Of a stretch of DNA of 64,000 bases, positions 9,662 to 17,434 are shown one piece after another; the first letter of the stretch is position 1, and every line of letters begins with the position of its first letter. A model generated the notes under the pieces. That model did not search any database, was not told the origin of the DNA, and saw only the letters and a list, made by a program, of their open reading frames with translations. Both the position numbers and the translations under genes were made by a program. Source of the DNA: Tolypothrix sp. FACHB-123 (GTDB lineage: Bacteria; Cyanobacteriota; Cyanobacteriia; Cyanobacteriales; Nostocaceae); NCBI RefSeq assembly GCF_014697075.1, contig NZ_JACJRE010000029.1, positions 38,850 to 102,849 of the forward strand, read 5' to 3'.

Positions 9662-10210
9662 ATGCCACTAGGTAGAGAATTACCACAGCTGCTGAGACAA
9701 CGTTTGTTCTATAAAGGACGCAAGTTTAACTTTGAAGTTAATCGCTTGCGGTTACCTAACAAAGCCGAGGGCGAATGGGAATGTATTCGTCACCCCGGTG
9801 GTGCGCTAGCTGTGCCTGTGACAGCGGATGGTAAGCTGATACTGTTGCGCCAGTACCGCTTTGCAATTCAAGGAAGAATCATCGAATTTCCCGCCGGTAC
9901 TTTAGAACTCAATGAAGATCCCCTAGAAGCAGTACAGCGAGAACTTCAAGAAGAAACTGGTTATCGTGCCCAAAAGTGGGATAAATTAGGAGAGTTTTTT
10001 CTAGCTCCTGGATATTCTGATGAAATTCTCTATGCTTTTCTGGCGAGAGATTTAGAAAAGTTAGAGACACCGCCAGAAAAAGAAGAAGATGAGGATATCG
10101 AAGTTCTTTATTACACTCCTGAAGAACTGGAGAAAGCCTTTATCGATGGCGAACCAGTAGATGCGAAAACGATTTCTAGCTTTTTGTTAGCTCGTCCTTT
10201 CTTAATTTAA
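9662..10210 (+). CDS. NUDIX hydrolase, ADP-ribose pyrophosphatase type
   Basis: Hydrolase of nucleoside-diphosphate derivatives, probably ADP-ribose or another sugar nucleotide. The NUDIX box is complete: G-x5-E-x7-R-E-L-x-E-E-x-G runs through GTLELNE...RELQEETGY at about residues 79-101 (from ATG 9662). The segment LAPGYSDEILYAFLARDL after the box is typical of the ADP-ribose pyrophosphatase subgroup. I prefer the ATG at 9662 to an upstream in-frame GTG at 9635, because the extra nine residues do not look like part of the fold. That gives 182 residues. Soluble, cytoplasmic. It probably lies in one unit with folK. Confidence 0.88.
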   Translation: MPLGRELPQLLRQRLFYKGRKFNFEVNRLRLPNKAEGEWECIRHPGGALAVPVTADGKLILLRQYRFAIQGRIIEFPAGTLELNEDPLEAVQRELQEETGYRAQKWDKLGEFFLAPGYSDEILYAFLARDLEKLETPPEKEEDEDIEVLYYTPEELEKAFIDGEPVDAKTISSFLLARPFLI

Positions 10211-10468
10211 TTGTAGATATGCTCATCGAATTAGCAATTGGTGACGCCTAAGGTGCAGGCTGGGAATAGGCTAACAAAATGAGCGTCTATAACAATTTGA
10301 GTCGATACGTATCATACCCTCGTCATCGACTCATCCCCAGTAGTTATACAGACGAAGTTTCACACAGGTTCTGGAACTAGGCGATCGCCTCCACGAGGTT
10401 ACCTTCAGTCCTCATTTCCTCCTGTGAGTGGTACGATGTTGAAGTAGCTGCTTGACTAGTTGGGATCG
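10211..10468. other. Intergenic region with HIP1 site
   Basis: About 250 bases between the NUDIX gene and the next small gene. It holds one GCGATCGC (HIP1) site near 10381 and no clear hairpin followed by T. No gene recognised. Confidence 0.4.
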
Positions 10469-10933
10469 ATGAATAAACCATTGGATGCCGCGCTTTCGGT
10501 TGAAATTTCTCAACGCATCAAAAGCAAAGCCAAAAAAATTTTTGATAATGCTTATAAAGCAGCACTGGCGACGGAGAAAGCAAAGTATGTCCAGGGGTTT
10601 TTAGTGTTTCCCGGTCAGCCATACCGACCTGTTGAACATGCTTGGATTGAATTAGAAGAGTCAATTGTCGATCCCAACCTACCTCATCTGCAAAAAAAAC
10701 CAGAGCATCTTTACTACTTTCCCGCAGAAAGCTTTTCTGTAAAGAAACTTAAAGCAATTATCGAAGAATCTGAAGAAGATTATCCAGAAGATGACCCCCT
10801 ACCAATTTATGGTGACCCACCTTATGAATATTATGGTGATGTCATGTTGGGTGGGAAAAATTATTTGGATGCATATCAAGCCGCTGAGGCTAAAAGCAAT
10901 GAAATTAATCAACCTAAATTGGATAGTAATTAA
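10469..10933 (+). CDS. Conserved hypothetical protein
   Basis: A soluble protein of 154 residues from the ATG at 10469; an in-frame TTG nine bases earlier is a less likely start. The N-terminal half has a Lys-rich helix (RIKSKAKKIFDNAYKAALATEKAKYVQGF) leading into a hydrophobic strand and the segment PVEHAWIELEESIVDP. The C-terminal half is very acidic with many Tyr and Pro. The pattern 'PGQPYRPVEHAWIELEESIVDPNLP' resembles cyanobacterial hypothetical proteins that I cannot assign to a function. No membrane segment or signal peptide is visible. Confidence 0.65.
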   Translation: MNKPLDAALSVEISQRIKSKAKKIFDNAYKAALATEKAKYVQGFLVFPGQPYRPVEHAWIELEESIVDPNLPHLQKKPEHLYYFPAESFSVKKLKAIIEESEEDYPEDDPLPIYGDPPYEYYGDVMLGGKNYLDAYQAAEAKSNEINQPKLDSN

Positions 10934-10969
10934 GGGACTTCCAAGTAAAAAAATATTCCATTACTATTG

Positions 10970-11012
10970 TTCACTGTTGACAGTTGACTGTTAACCGTCA
11001 ACCGTCAACGAC
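10970..11012. repeat. Heptanucleotide tandem repeat (GTTGACT/GTCAACC type)
   Basis: Short run of related seven-base units: CTGTTGACAGTTGACTGTTA followed by ACCGTCAACCGTCAAC. The same units recur at 37117, 49263 and 61143 in this window. Such STRR-like tracts are typical of heterocystous cyanobacteria and lie between genes. Confidence 0.75.
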
Positions 11013-11175
11013 TTGAACGGAATAATTTATTTTTTTGAGTTCCCTAATAGATTTTCAAAGGTATGGGGCATGGGAAACATGCCTAATCCTCAATTCCCAA
11101 TGCTATTTTGTCAAGGGCGGGGAGACCCAGCCCCTAGGGATATATGGGTATTAAATTACGATTTTTGATGATTAA

Positions 11176-11571
11176 TTAAGATTTACCATCACTACCAAAA
11201 TATTCCCGATAGGCGCAGATTTTGTCTCCACGCACATCAAAAAATACTGCTACCCGATTTTTGTAAGGTTGTCCGAATAATAGCGCTTCATCCCGAAATT
11301 CAAATACAACTGTTGTTTGACTACTAGTAATCCTGTCTAAAGCAGTCAGCTTTATACCCTGATTAAAAGCCGCAGAAACATATTGAAAAAACTCTTTGGC
11401 TCGCTCTTTCCCGTGATTCCAACCGGAAAATTTACCTATGGGAAACCAAAAGGTAAAATCTTCTGTCAGCATATCTAAAAATTCTTGCCATTCGCCGGTT
11501 GCTAGACCATGTTTAAAATGCTCAAATCCTTGCTGTGCAATTTTTAAAGTATTTTCTGAATCTGTTACCAT
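11176..11571 (-). CDS. SnoaL/NTF2-like (ketosteroid-isomerase-like) domain protein
   Basis: A soluble protein of 131 residues from the ATG at 11571, with GGGA about 7 bases upstream. The alternative TTG at 11583 would add only four residues. The pattern of the cone-shaped alpha+beta NTF2 fold is visible: N-terminal helices (AQQGFEHFKHGLATGEWQEFLDML), TEDFTFWFPIGKFSGWNHGKERAKEFFQYV, and C-terminal strands ending VAVFFDVRGDKICAYREYFGS. Proteins of this kind bind small hydrophobic ligands or act as isomerases or cyclases; the substrate cannot be predicted. The neighbouring genes give no pathway hint. Confidence 0.75.
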   Translation of the reverse strand: MVTDSENTLKIAQQGFEHFKHGLATGEWQEFLDMLTEDFTFWFPIGKFSGWNHGKERAKEFFQYVSAAFNQGIKLTALDRITSSQTTVVFEFRDEALLFGQPYKNRVAVFFDVRGDKICAYREYFGSDGKS

Positions 11572-11583
11572 CGGATTTCCCAA

Positions 11584-12097
11584 CTGTATATAAATTTAAT
11601 TTAAAGTTATACATCATGTTAATTAAACCCTACCGCAAGCTAAGGAAAATCAACCTTGTGCTGCATTTGTTCATTCCTAGCCCATCGTCAACTGTCAACA
11701 TTCAACCAAAATTTTCACATCAACCTTCACGCCATGTTTTGGCAGAAATCTTATGGTGAACATTTATATTTTTTATACCTCATGCCCAATACTAACTTTC
11801 ACATCAGGCGATCGCACTTAAATTATATAACTGCTTTTTCGCTGTTTAGTAAGCAGTTATTTCGCACATATTTTTAATTTCCATCTTTACAAACATAGAT
11901 AATTCCGTAGTATTACTGAATAAAATATAAATTTTTGATGAAGAAAGCGGTAGAAATCCGAAAAAACCTCAGTATTATCCGGTTTGGTGTATTAAACTGA
12001 TGACAAATTATATGAGCATTTTGTTTGCTAAGTATCAAAAAAATAGCGAAGAATAGCAGTTTTTGAGAACTCAAGTTTTAGAGGACAAGAGAAAATT
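11584..12097. other. Intergenic region, no recognised gene
   Basis: About 510 bases, AT-rich, between the divergent SnoaL-like and DegT-type genes. It holds fragments of the GTCAACA-type repeat around 11688 and one GCGATCGC site. Two plus-strand open stretches (11535-11759 and 11656-11877) overlap each other, have no ribosome site and look non-coding. The 30 bases before 12098 hold AGAGGACAAGAG, the likely ribosome site of the aminotransferase gene. Confidence 0.45.
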
Positions 12098-13402
12098 ATG
12101 CGAAATTTTGGGACTCCGCCAAAGAATCGCTTGTATACGAATTTGAACAGCTACCTGCTGTTTTTAAGTTATGTCCTCCTAGGACGATTAAAGCAAGACA
12201 AAAAAGAGATTGAGTTGTTTGAAAAGGCGCTATGTGAGAGGTTTGCTACTCAACATGCAATTTGCGTGTATCAATGTCGAGTGGGGATATATCTTGCTGT
12301 TAAAGCTTTAATTAAGCCGGGACAAGAAGTAATTTTGTCTCCTTATACGATTGCGGATGTAGTCAATATGGTGATTTTTGCGGGGGGGCGTCCTGTATTT
12401 GCTGATGTGGATCGCCAAACCTGTAATATCTCACCTACAGAAGTAGAGCGTTTGATTAACCGGAACACGGGAGCGGTTTTGATTACGCATTTGCACGGAT
12501 TGGCTGCGGAAGCGCACCGAATTAAAGAAATTTGCGATCGCTTCCACGTTCCAATGATCGAAGATTGCGCTCAATCTTTTGGCGTTTACGAACAAGAAAA
12601 AGCTGTGGGAGCAATTGGCGATGTTGGTGTATTCAGCTTTGAAATGCATAAAAATTTAACTACCTGGCTGGGAGGCGCAGTCATTACCAACCGCACAGAT
12701 GTAGTAGAAAAAATCCGCGCTGATTTAGAAAGTTTTACCTATCCACCGCTTCCTGGTATTCAAGGCAAAGTTAAAACAGGATTGATTCAAGATATTGCTA
12801 GCTCTCCTATTATCTTCCAGTTATTTACCTACCCGATACTGCGATTGAGCTACCTCAAAAATCTTGAAGTTGTCAACGAAAAAGTTCGCAGAAAACCCCA
12901 AGAAAGCCAACCAGCAGAACATTTACCTGAGATATATAAGTCATGGTACACACCATTTCAGGCTCGTCTTGGGTTATTACGACTGAAGCATATCGATCGT
13001 GATATTAAGACGAGAGTTGATAACGCGCTGTTGTATTACGAGGGATTAAAAGATATCGATGAATTAATTTTGCCGCCTCTGCGGACGGATGGCTCTCATA
13101 CTTATCTTTGGTTCCCCGTGCAATATTCTCGTCGGGACGATCTGCTACGATTTATGTACAATCATTATCGAGATATCGCGGCTGGACATTTTACTAGCAC
13201 TGCTGATTCGCCTCGATTTCAAGAATTTTATCGAGACTGTCCGAACGCGAAAAAAGTTGAGCAAGAACTATTTTATTTGCCTACCTATCCTTCCTATTCG
13301 CAAAAACAAATCGAGAAGAATATACAAGTAATTCGGCAATATTTCCGGCAGATATCATCAGTTAATCAAGCCAAAAATACACCAATATATACTCATTCTT
13401 AA
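12098..13402 (+). CDS. DegT/DnrJ/EryC1/StrS-family PLP-dependent aminotransferase
   Basis: Soluble enzyme of the sugar-aminotransferase family, which makes amino sugars for surface glycans or secondary metabolites. The 434 residues show the small-molecule fold order: ATQHAICVYQCRVGIYLAVKAL near residues 50-70, EVILSPYTIADVVNMVIFAGGRPVFADVD (about 83-110), the PLP-phosphate region MIEDCAQSFG (about 152-161), and FSFEMHKNLTTWLGGAV (about 180-196) with the Schiff-base Lys. The usual FSF-x-x-x-K-x-L pattern is kept although the residues before Lys (EMH) are unusual. No other sugar-pathway gene is adjacent, so the substrate is open. A perfect 17-bp hairpin begins at the stop codon. Confidence 0.88.
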   Translation: MRNFGTPPKNRLYTNLNSYLLFLSYVLLGRLKQDKKEIELFEKALCERFATQHAICVYQCRVGIYLAVKALIKPGQEVILSPYTIADVVNMVIFAGGRPVFADVDRQTCNISPTEVERLINRNTGAVLITHLHGLAAEAHRIKEICDRFHVPMIEDCAQSFGVYEQEKAVGAIGDVGVFSFEMHKNLTTWLGGAVITNRTDVVEKIRADLESFTYPPLPGIQGKVKTGLIQDIASSPIIFQLFTYPILRLSYLKNLEVVNEKVRRKPQESQPAEHLPEIYKSWYTPFQARLGLLRLKHIDRDIKTRVDNALLYYEGLKDIDELILPPLRTDGSHTYLWFPVQYSRRDDLLRFMYNHYRDIAAGHFTSTADSPRFQEFYRDCPNAKKVEQELFYLPTYPSYSQKQIEKNIQVIRQYFRQISSVNQAKNTPIYTHS

Positions 13403-13440
13403 TATGTATTTTGGTGGGCAATACCCACCAAAATACATAT
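13402..13440. terminator. Perfect 17-bp inverted repeat at the stop codon (terminator-like hairpin)
   Basis: ATATGTATTTTGGTGGG at 13402-13418 and its exact complement at 13424-13440 flank a 5-base loop. The left arm begins inside the TAA stop codon of the aminotransferase gene. No T-run follows on either strand, so it may act as a bidirectional or processing hairpin between this gene and the convergent small gene whose stop is at 13471. Confidence 0.75.
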
Positions 13441-13470
13441 ACTAATTGAGATTTGCTATAAACAACGCTT

Positions 13471-13569
13471 TTACTCTTGTTCTTCTTCAAAAAACCAAGC
13501 TTCTGCCAATAGTGTAAAGCCAACCAGCCAAAGTAATAAGAAAATCGAAACCAGAATTATTCCTGTCAT
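13471..13569 (-). CDS. Predicted 32-residue single-span membrane microprotein
   Basis: ATG at 13569 opens a 32-codon frame whose product begins MTGIILVSIFLLLWLVG, continues FTLLAEAW and ends FFEEEQE. It is one strongly hydrophobic membrane helix (about residues 3-22) followed by an acidic tail. A strong ribosome site, GGGGGAG, lies 9 bases before the ATG. The composition recalls the tiny subunits of thylakoid complexes, such as cytochrome b6f and photosystem small subunits, but it does not match those I remember (PetL, PetM, PetN, PsbM, PsbT, PsaM). It could also be a membrane regulator or a type I toxin-like peptide. Function unknown. Confidence 0.6.
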   Translation of the reverse strand: MTGIILVSIFLLLWLVGFTLLAEAWFFEEEQE

Positions 13570-13759
13570 GGCTAATAACTCCCCCGATTTAATTTCAGTA
13601 CAGAGTTATATTCAAGTTAGCGAGATTTTCATTGACTAAAGACAAGTTGCAACAAAGATTGACAATAAGTTTATGGATAACGGGATATGTATCTCTGTTG
13701 CTTACCCACTCCATCATCAAGGAATACCTTCGTTGAGCGATGATTAGTGTTGTTGTGTG

Positions 13760-14392
13760 TCACTTCTTTTTGCTAGCAGATTGAGTTTGCTCAGAATTAA
13801 CTAATTCATTCTTTGATGGTGGAAATGTCTGCTTGACATATTCAGGTGTGGATGATGGTGTTGCTTGACTAGAAGGCTGCTTTTTATTCTGATTTAAAAA
13901 CCCGATAATACCGCCACTGCCAATAATAATTGCTGTCAGAGGTATGAGTACGTATTGTATCCACCATTGAATATTTGTGGTCGCAAGTGAATCGCTGAAA
14001 ACAGCACCGCCGCTTTTCAGCGCCTCTTTGACTTCTTTTGAAAGCCCACTACTTCCTCCAAATAAAGCAGATTGGACATTAGTACCACTGAAGTCAACGC
14101 CATTGAGTTTTGTGTGTTGTAAATTAGCATGGGACAGATCAGCACCGATTAAAATTGCTTCTCTTAAATCAGCACCTTTTAAATTAGCGTTACATAAGTT
14201 AGCACCCCGTAAACTGGCATTACGTAAATCGGTACCGCATAGTTGAGCATTCTGAAGCTTTGAACCGTTGAAAATACAACCTCTCAGATCACTGCCATTG
14301 ATTTTTGTACCGATAAATATATGATAGGAAAGGTCTTGATTTTTGCGATCGCAGCCATTCCAATCTTGATAAGAAAAATCGTTATCGCTCAT
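13760..14392 (-). CDS. Pentapeptide-repeat protein with C-terminal membrane anchor
   Basis: A 210-residue protein from the ATG at 14392, which has GGGGAA about 9 bases upstream. The longer GTG-initiated frame at 14452 has no such support. Residues about 20-115 are pentapeptide repeats of the A(D/N)LxX type (LRGCIFNGSKLQNAQLCGTDLRNASLRGANL and onwards), forming a right-handed beta helix. Then comes a linker, one membrane helix (WWIQYVLIPLTAIIIGSGGIIGFL) and a Ser/Thr/Lys-rich tail. The repeat domain should lie in the cytoplasm or stroma side with the tail outside, or the reverse. Function is unknown; such proteins are numerous in filamentous cyanobacteria. Confidence 0.85.
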   Translation of the reverse strand: MSDNDFSYQDWNGCDRKNQDLSYHIFIGTKINGSDLRGCIFNGSKLQNAQLCGTDLRNASLRGANLCNANLKGADLREAILIGADLSHANLQHTKLNGVDFSGTNVQSALFGGSSGLSKEVKEALKSGGAVFSDSLATTNIQWWIQYVLIPLTAIIIGSGGIIGFLNQNKKQPSSQATPSSTPEYVKQTFPPSKNELVNSEQTQSASKKK

Positions 14393-14527
14393 AGTTGAGA
14401 TTCCCCTTGTGATTGTTGGCGATTGAGCTTTGAGCTTGCATACCAAAACCACCCAACAACTCTGAGAGGTTATGGCTGTGAAAATAGGGTTTAGAGAAGA
14501 AATATTTTCCTATGAGAGGCTAATTTG

Positions 14528-14562
14528 TAGCCTTTAGCTGAATGGGAATGAGCTAAAGGCTA
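14528..14562. terminator. Perfect 12-bp inverted repeat
   Basis: TAGCCTTTAGCT at 14528-14539 and AGCTAAAGGCTA at 14551-14562 are exact complements around an 11-base loop. It lies just after the stop codon (14590, minus strand) of the small membrane-protein gene and before the pentapeptide gene, and probably ends transcription of the former. No T-run follows. Confidence 0.6.
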
Positions 14563-14589
14563 TATCTGAAACAGCACCGTAAATTGAGC

Positions 14590-14877
14590 TTAACGCCAAG
14601 ATTCAAAAATCATGGCGATCGCAAATAAGCAGAATAGCGCTACTGCAACCCGTAAAAACCAGATCCAGACATCAATAGATAGCAAGCTGTTAGCCAGTGA
14701 GAATGCACCGAAAACTTGAAACACCACAATAGCGATCGCAAAACCAGCTATAGCCAATACCAAATACTTCAGTCCTTTACCTGTGACAATTAATAGGGGA
14801 TTGGTTTTCATAGCTTTTTTCCTGTCTTCAGTAGGGAGTTGAACAACAGACGTTTCATGGTGTTTATTGCTGTGCAT
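14590..14877 (-). CDS. Small two-span membrane protein, function unknown
   Basis: A 95-residue protein from the ATG at 14877, which has a strong GGAGG about 8 bases upstream; a longer frame from 14925 lacks such a site. The polar N-terminus (about 35 residues with KHHETSVVQLPTEDRKKAMK) precedes two membrane helices, LLIVTGKGLKYLVLAIAGFAIAIVVFQVFGAF and VWIWFLRVAVALFCLFAIAMIF. No motif identifies a function. It lies on the same strand as the pentapeptide gene but is separated from it by a strong hairpin. Confidence 0.7.
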   Translation of the reverse strand: MHSNKHHETSVVQLPTEDRKKAMKTNPLLIVTGKGLKYLVLAIAGFAIAIVVFQVFGAFSLANSLLSIDVWIWFLRVAVALFCLFAIAMIFESWR

Positions 14878-15050
14878 AAAATTTCCTCCGGGATTAAAAA
14901 AGCCGGTCAGTGCCAATTGCACCACCAGCTTGTAAACTTCTCATTTATCAAAAGCCAAATGTCTTCAGAAAATTAGATATTCAATTGTGTAAATGACTTG
15001 ATTCAGCTACCAATCCTCTTCACTTTGGGTAGCTTTGACCATGTAGCAAA

Positions 15051-15449
15051 TTATTTTCCTTTGTGTGATTGCCTCCAAGCTATCCAGCTTTCAATGATGT
15101 AGTGATGCAACTGTTGAATTTCTTGCAGTTCTTGTGGAGTCAACTTGTAACGGTGACTAATATGACCGCTTAATTCCACGATGGTTTCATATTTAGCCTT
15201 TTTACTGGAAATAATTAACTCACCGTGTTGAGTCTCAGCCAAGGTTTCAATCAGCAAAAAGCTCATGTGCGAAAAGACTGGTAGTAACTCAGTTACAAAC
15301 TGTTTGGGTTTGGCGAAAATTTCGGGGCTACCTCTTTCTTGCGCTTTGAGTCTTGGTAAAGGTTCTGGAGGCTGTTCTCCTATTTTCAAGACGGTTTTGA
15401 TATTGTTGGAACTTCTGATAAAGTCTGGCAAGAGTGAGAAGCTGTCCAT
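15051..15449 (-). CDS. Hypothetical protein
   Basis: A 132-residue soluble protein. The ATG at 15449 has GGAG about 8 bases upstream. The N-terminal 45 residues are polar and Pro-rich (GEQPPEPLPRLKAQERGSPE). The rest is predicted helical, with KKAKYETIVELSGHISHRYKLTPQELQEIQQLHHYIIESW. I do not recognise the family. It is divergent from the STAND gene at 15927. The 460-base shared upstream region contains two palindromic elements. Confidence 0.6.
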   Translation of the reverse strand: MDSFSLLPDFIRSSNNIKTVLKIGEQPPEPLPRLKAQERGSPEIFAKPKQFVTELLPVFSHMSFLLIETLAETQHGELIISSKKAKYETIVELSGHISHRYKLTPQELQEIQQLHHYIIESWIAWRQSHKGK

Positions 15450-15510
15450 GTTAGTTGCTCCGTGATGTTGGCCGTTGAACTTGAAACTTATCTGTATATC
15501 TCACATATAC

Positions 15511-15520
15511 CTCACGTGAG
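15511..15520. promoter_or_regulatory. Perfect palindrome CTCACGTGAG
   Basis: Ten-base perfect palindrome about 60 bases upstream of the start at 15449 (minus strand). Related TCAC and TCACGT sequences lie near 15500 and 15635. It could be an operator, but no known regulator site is matched. Confidence 0.3.
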
Positions 15521-15820
15521 AGTACATGGATATAAGGATACATGCATTTGCCTGAAAAAAGCAAGTAACTAATGGGAATATTTCTTGAGCTTGGTGAGTT
15601 TTTGTAAAAAAATATATATTTATTGTCAGAAAGTTCTCACGTATAAATAAAAAAGCTATACTACAAGTAGGATTTTATACAAAAAACTTTTGACTGGCTA
15701 GAACGCACTGGGTGTAGACTATCTTTTTTTTAATTTTTTGGCAGAAAAATAAGTATAAACTGTTGGTAAAGCTGAAATGCATAACTACCAACTAGTAATA
15801 TAATCGTGTAGTTACTAGAA

Positions 15821-15858
15821 AATCTAGAAAAATGGTACAAGCTAATCTTTTCTAGATT
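15821..15858. promoter_or_regulatory. 11-bp inverted repeat upstream of the STAND gene
   Basis: AATCTAGAAAA at 15821-15831 and TTTTCTAGATT at 15848-15858 are exact complements separated by 16 bases. The element ends about 70 bases before the ATG at 15927, so it may be an operator or a leader hairpin. Confidence 0.45.
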
Positions 15859-15926
15859 CGATAGTCATGCTATAGATATTCTCACATACTGATAAATAAA
15901 ATATTATAGTGTGGAGCTTAGATGTA

Positions 15927-17312
15927 ATGAAGAGCGCAGCTGATATGCCTCTGTTTCCGGATGATTTCATTAAAGAAGTTGCTAGTAAACATGGTGTTAC
16001 GAAAACCGAGCTAGATGCATTAATACTGGCGTTAAAAGGTGATTCTGGTGCAGAAATTGCGACTAAACTGAAAATTACCCAAGCAGCAGTTAGAAAAAGA
16101 CTAGGAGAAAGCTACCGGAAATTAGGTATACAAGGAAGCGGGAATAAAAAAATTCAGAACCTCAAACAAAAGCTATATGCGCAATATCAAGGTATTAATG
16201 AAAATGTCAGTTTATCAAAAGAAGACTGGGGTGAAGCTGTTGATGTCGAAGGTTTTCGGGGTAGAAATGCAGAAATTCAGGACTTAGAGGAATGGATAGT
16301 TAGTGATGATTCCCTCAGATGTCGGTTGGTAGCAATTTTGGGAATGGGGGGAATTGGTAAGACGGTAATCGCGGCTAAAATAGCTAAACAAGTGCAGCCA
16401 CAGTTTGATTATCTGATTTGGCGAAGTCTCCGTAATGCCCCACCTTTAGATGATATCCTGACGCAACTTTTAAGATTTTTACCGAATGATTCAGAGGATT
16501 ACTTAAGAGTTAGTGAAAATGACAAAATACTTTTACTGATTGAGATTTTAAGAAAACATCGATGCTTATTAATTTTAGATAATATCGAATCAGTACTGCG
16601 CAGTGGTGAGGGTAAAACTCAAGAATGGGCTGGGGAATATGAACCCGGACATGAAAATTATGGTTATTTTTTCACCAAGGTAGCAGAAGCTTATCATCAA
16701 AGTTGCTTACTACTCACTAGTCGGGAAAAACCTAAAGAAGTAGCCGCACTAGAAGGTAAAAATTTACCAGTGAAAGTTTTGCAATTATCTAGCCTGGATT
16801 TAACAGCAGCTAGAGGAATTTTACTGGATAAAGGATGCAACTGTACTGATGAGCAATTGCAAAAATTAGTCGATAAATATTCGGGAAATCCTTTAGCTTT
16901 AAAGATAATTGGCACGACAGTGTATGACTTGTTTAGCAATAACATTACAGAATTTTTAACAGAAATTGAAGCAGCCAGTATTGTTTATGGAGATATTCGC
17001 ACCCTACTAGATACCCAATTTAACCGCTTGTCAGACTTAGAAAAACAAGTGATGTATCGGTTAGCAATTCATCGAGAATATATTTCTCTGACACAGATGA
17101 AAGATGAATTACGCACCACAGAAGCAGAATCGAAAATATTAGAAGTTGTGGAGTCCTTGTTAAGGCGATCGCTACTTGAAAAAGAAGCAAATGCGAGCAG
17201 ATTTCGTCAGCCGTCTGTGGTGATGGAATATGTGAGTAAACGCTATATCGAACAGGTAACTCATGAGATTAGCGAAAAAAAAAACCGGAGTTTATTAATA
17301 ACCACCCTTTAA
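15927..17312 (+). CDS. N-terminal part of HTH / NB-ARC / WD40 STAND protein (frameshifted)
   Basis: First part of a large signal-transduction NTPase of the STAND class. From the ATG at 15927 (GGAG 11 bases upstream) the order is as follows. A helix-turn-helix region (about 20-75, VTKTELDALILALKGDSGA then ITQAAVRKRLGESYRKLGI). An NB-ARC NTPase with Walker A GMGGIGKT (about 140-147), Walker B CLLILDNIES (about 212-221) and the sensor LLTSREKP. A winged-helix-like region follows. The frame stops at 17312 after ten out-of-family residues, directly behind a run of ten A (17275-17284). From 17285 the -1 frame continues the expected family sequence and joins the WD40 part. With one extra A the whole would be 1205 residues. 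Such proteins are thought to be signalling or defence switches. Confidence 0.85.
   Translation: MKSAADMPLFPDDFIKEVASKHGVTKTELDALILALKGDSGAEIATKLKITQAAVRKRLGESYRKLGIQGSGNKKIQNLKQKLYAQYQGINENVSLSKEDWGEAVDVEGFRGRNAEIQDLEEWIVSDDSLRCRLVAILGMGGIGKTVIAAKIAKQVQPQFDYLIWRSLRNAPPLDDILTQLLRFLPNDSEDYLRVSENDKILLLIEILRKHRCLLILDNIESVLRSGEGKTQEWAGEYEPGHENYGYFFTKVAEAYHQSCLLLTSREKPKEVAALEGKNLPVKVLQLSSLDLTAARGILLDKGCNCTDEQLQKLVDKYSGNPLALKIIGTTVYDLFSNNITEFLTEIEAASIVYGDIRTLLDTQFNRLSDLEKQVMYRLAIHREYISLTQMKDELRTTEAESKILEVVESLLRRSLLEKEANASRFRQPSVVMEYVSKRYIEQVTHEISEKKNRSLLITTL
17275..17284 (+). other. A10 run: -1 frameshift point within the STAND gene
   Basis: Ten consecutive A follow GCG. Frame 0 reads GAA AAA AAA AAC CGG and then stops at 17312. 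Shifting back one base gives ...AAA AAA CCG GAG and a frame that is open from 17285 to 19543. The sequence fits transcriptional slippage, ribosomal -1 slippage, a real mutation, or an assembly error in a homopolymer. Confidence 0.85.
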
Positions 17313-17434
17313 TTCAGGCGCGATCGCTCGATCATATCCGGCAAACACAAGAACGGCTGATACTAGAACCAGTTAAGCAAAAGCTACTCAAAGCTTTTGG
17401 CACAAAACCAGAATTAGAGTCATATTTACGGCGA

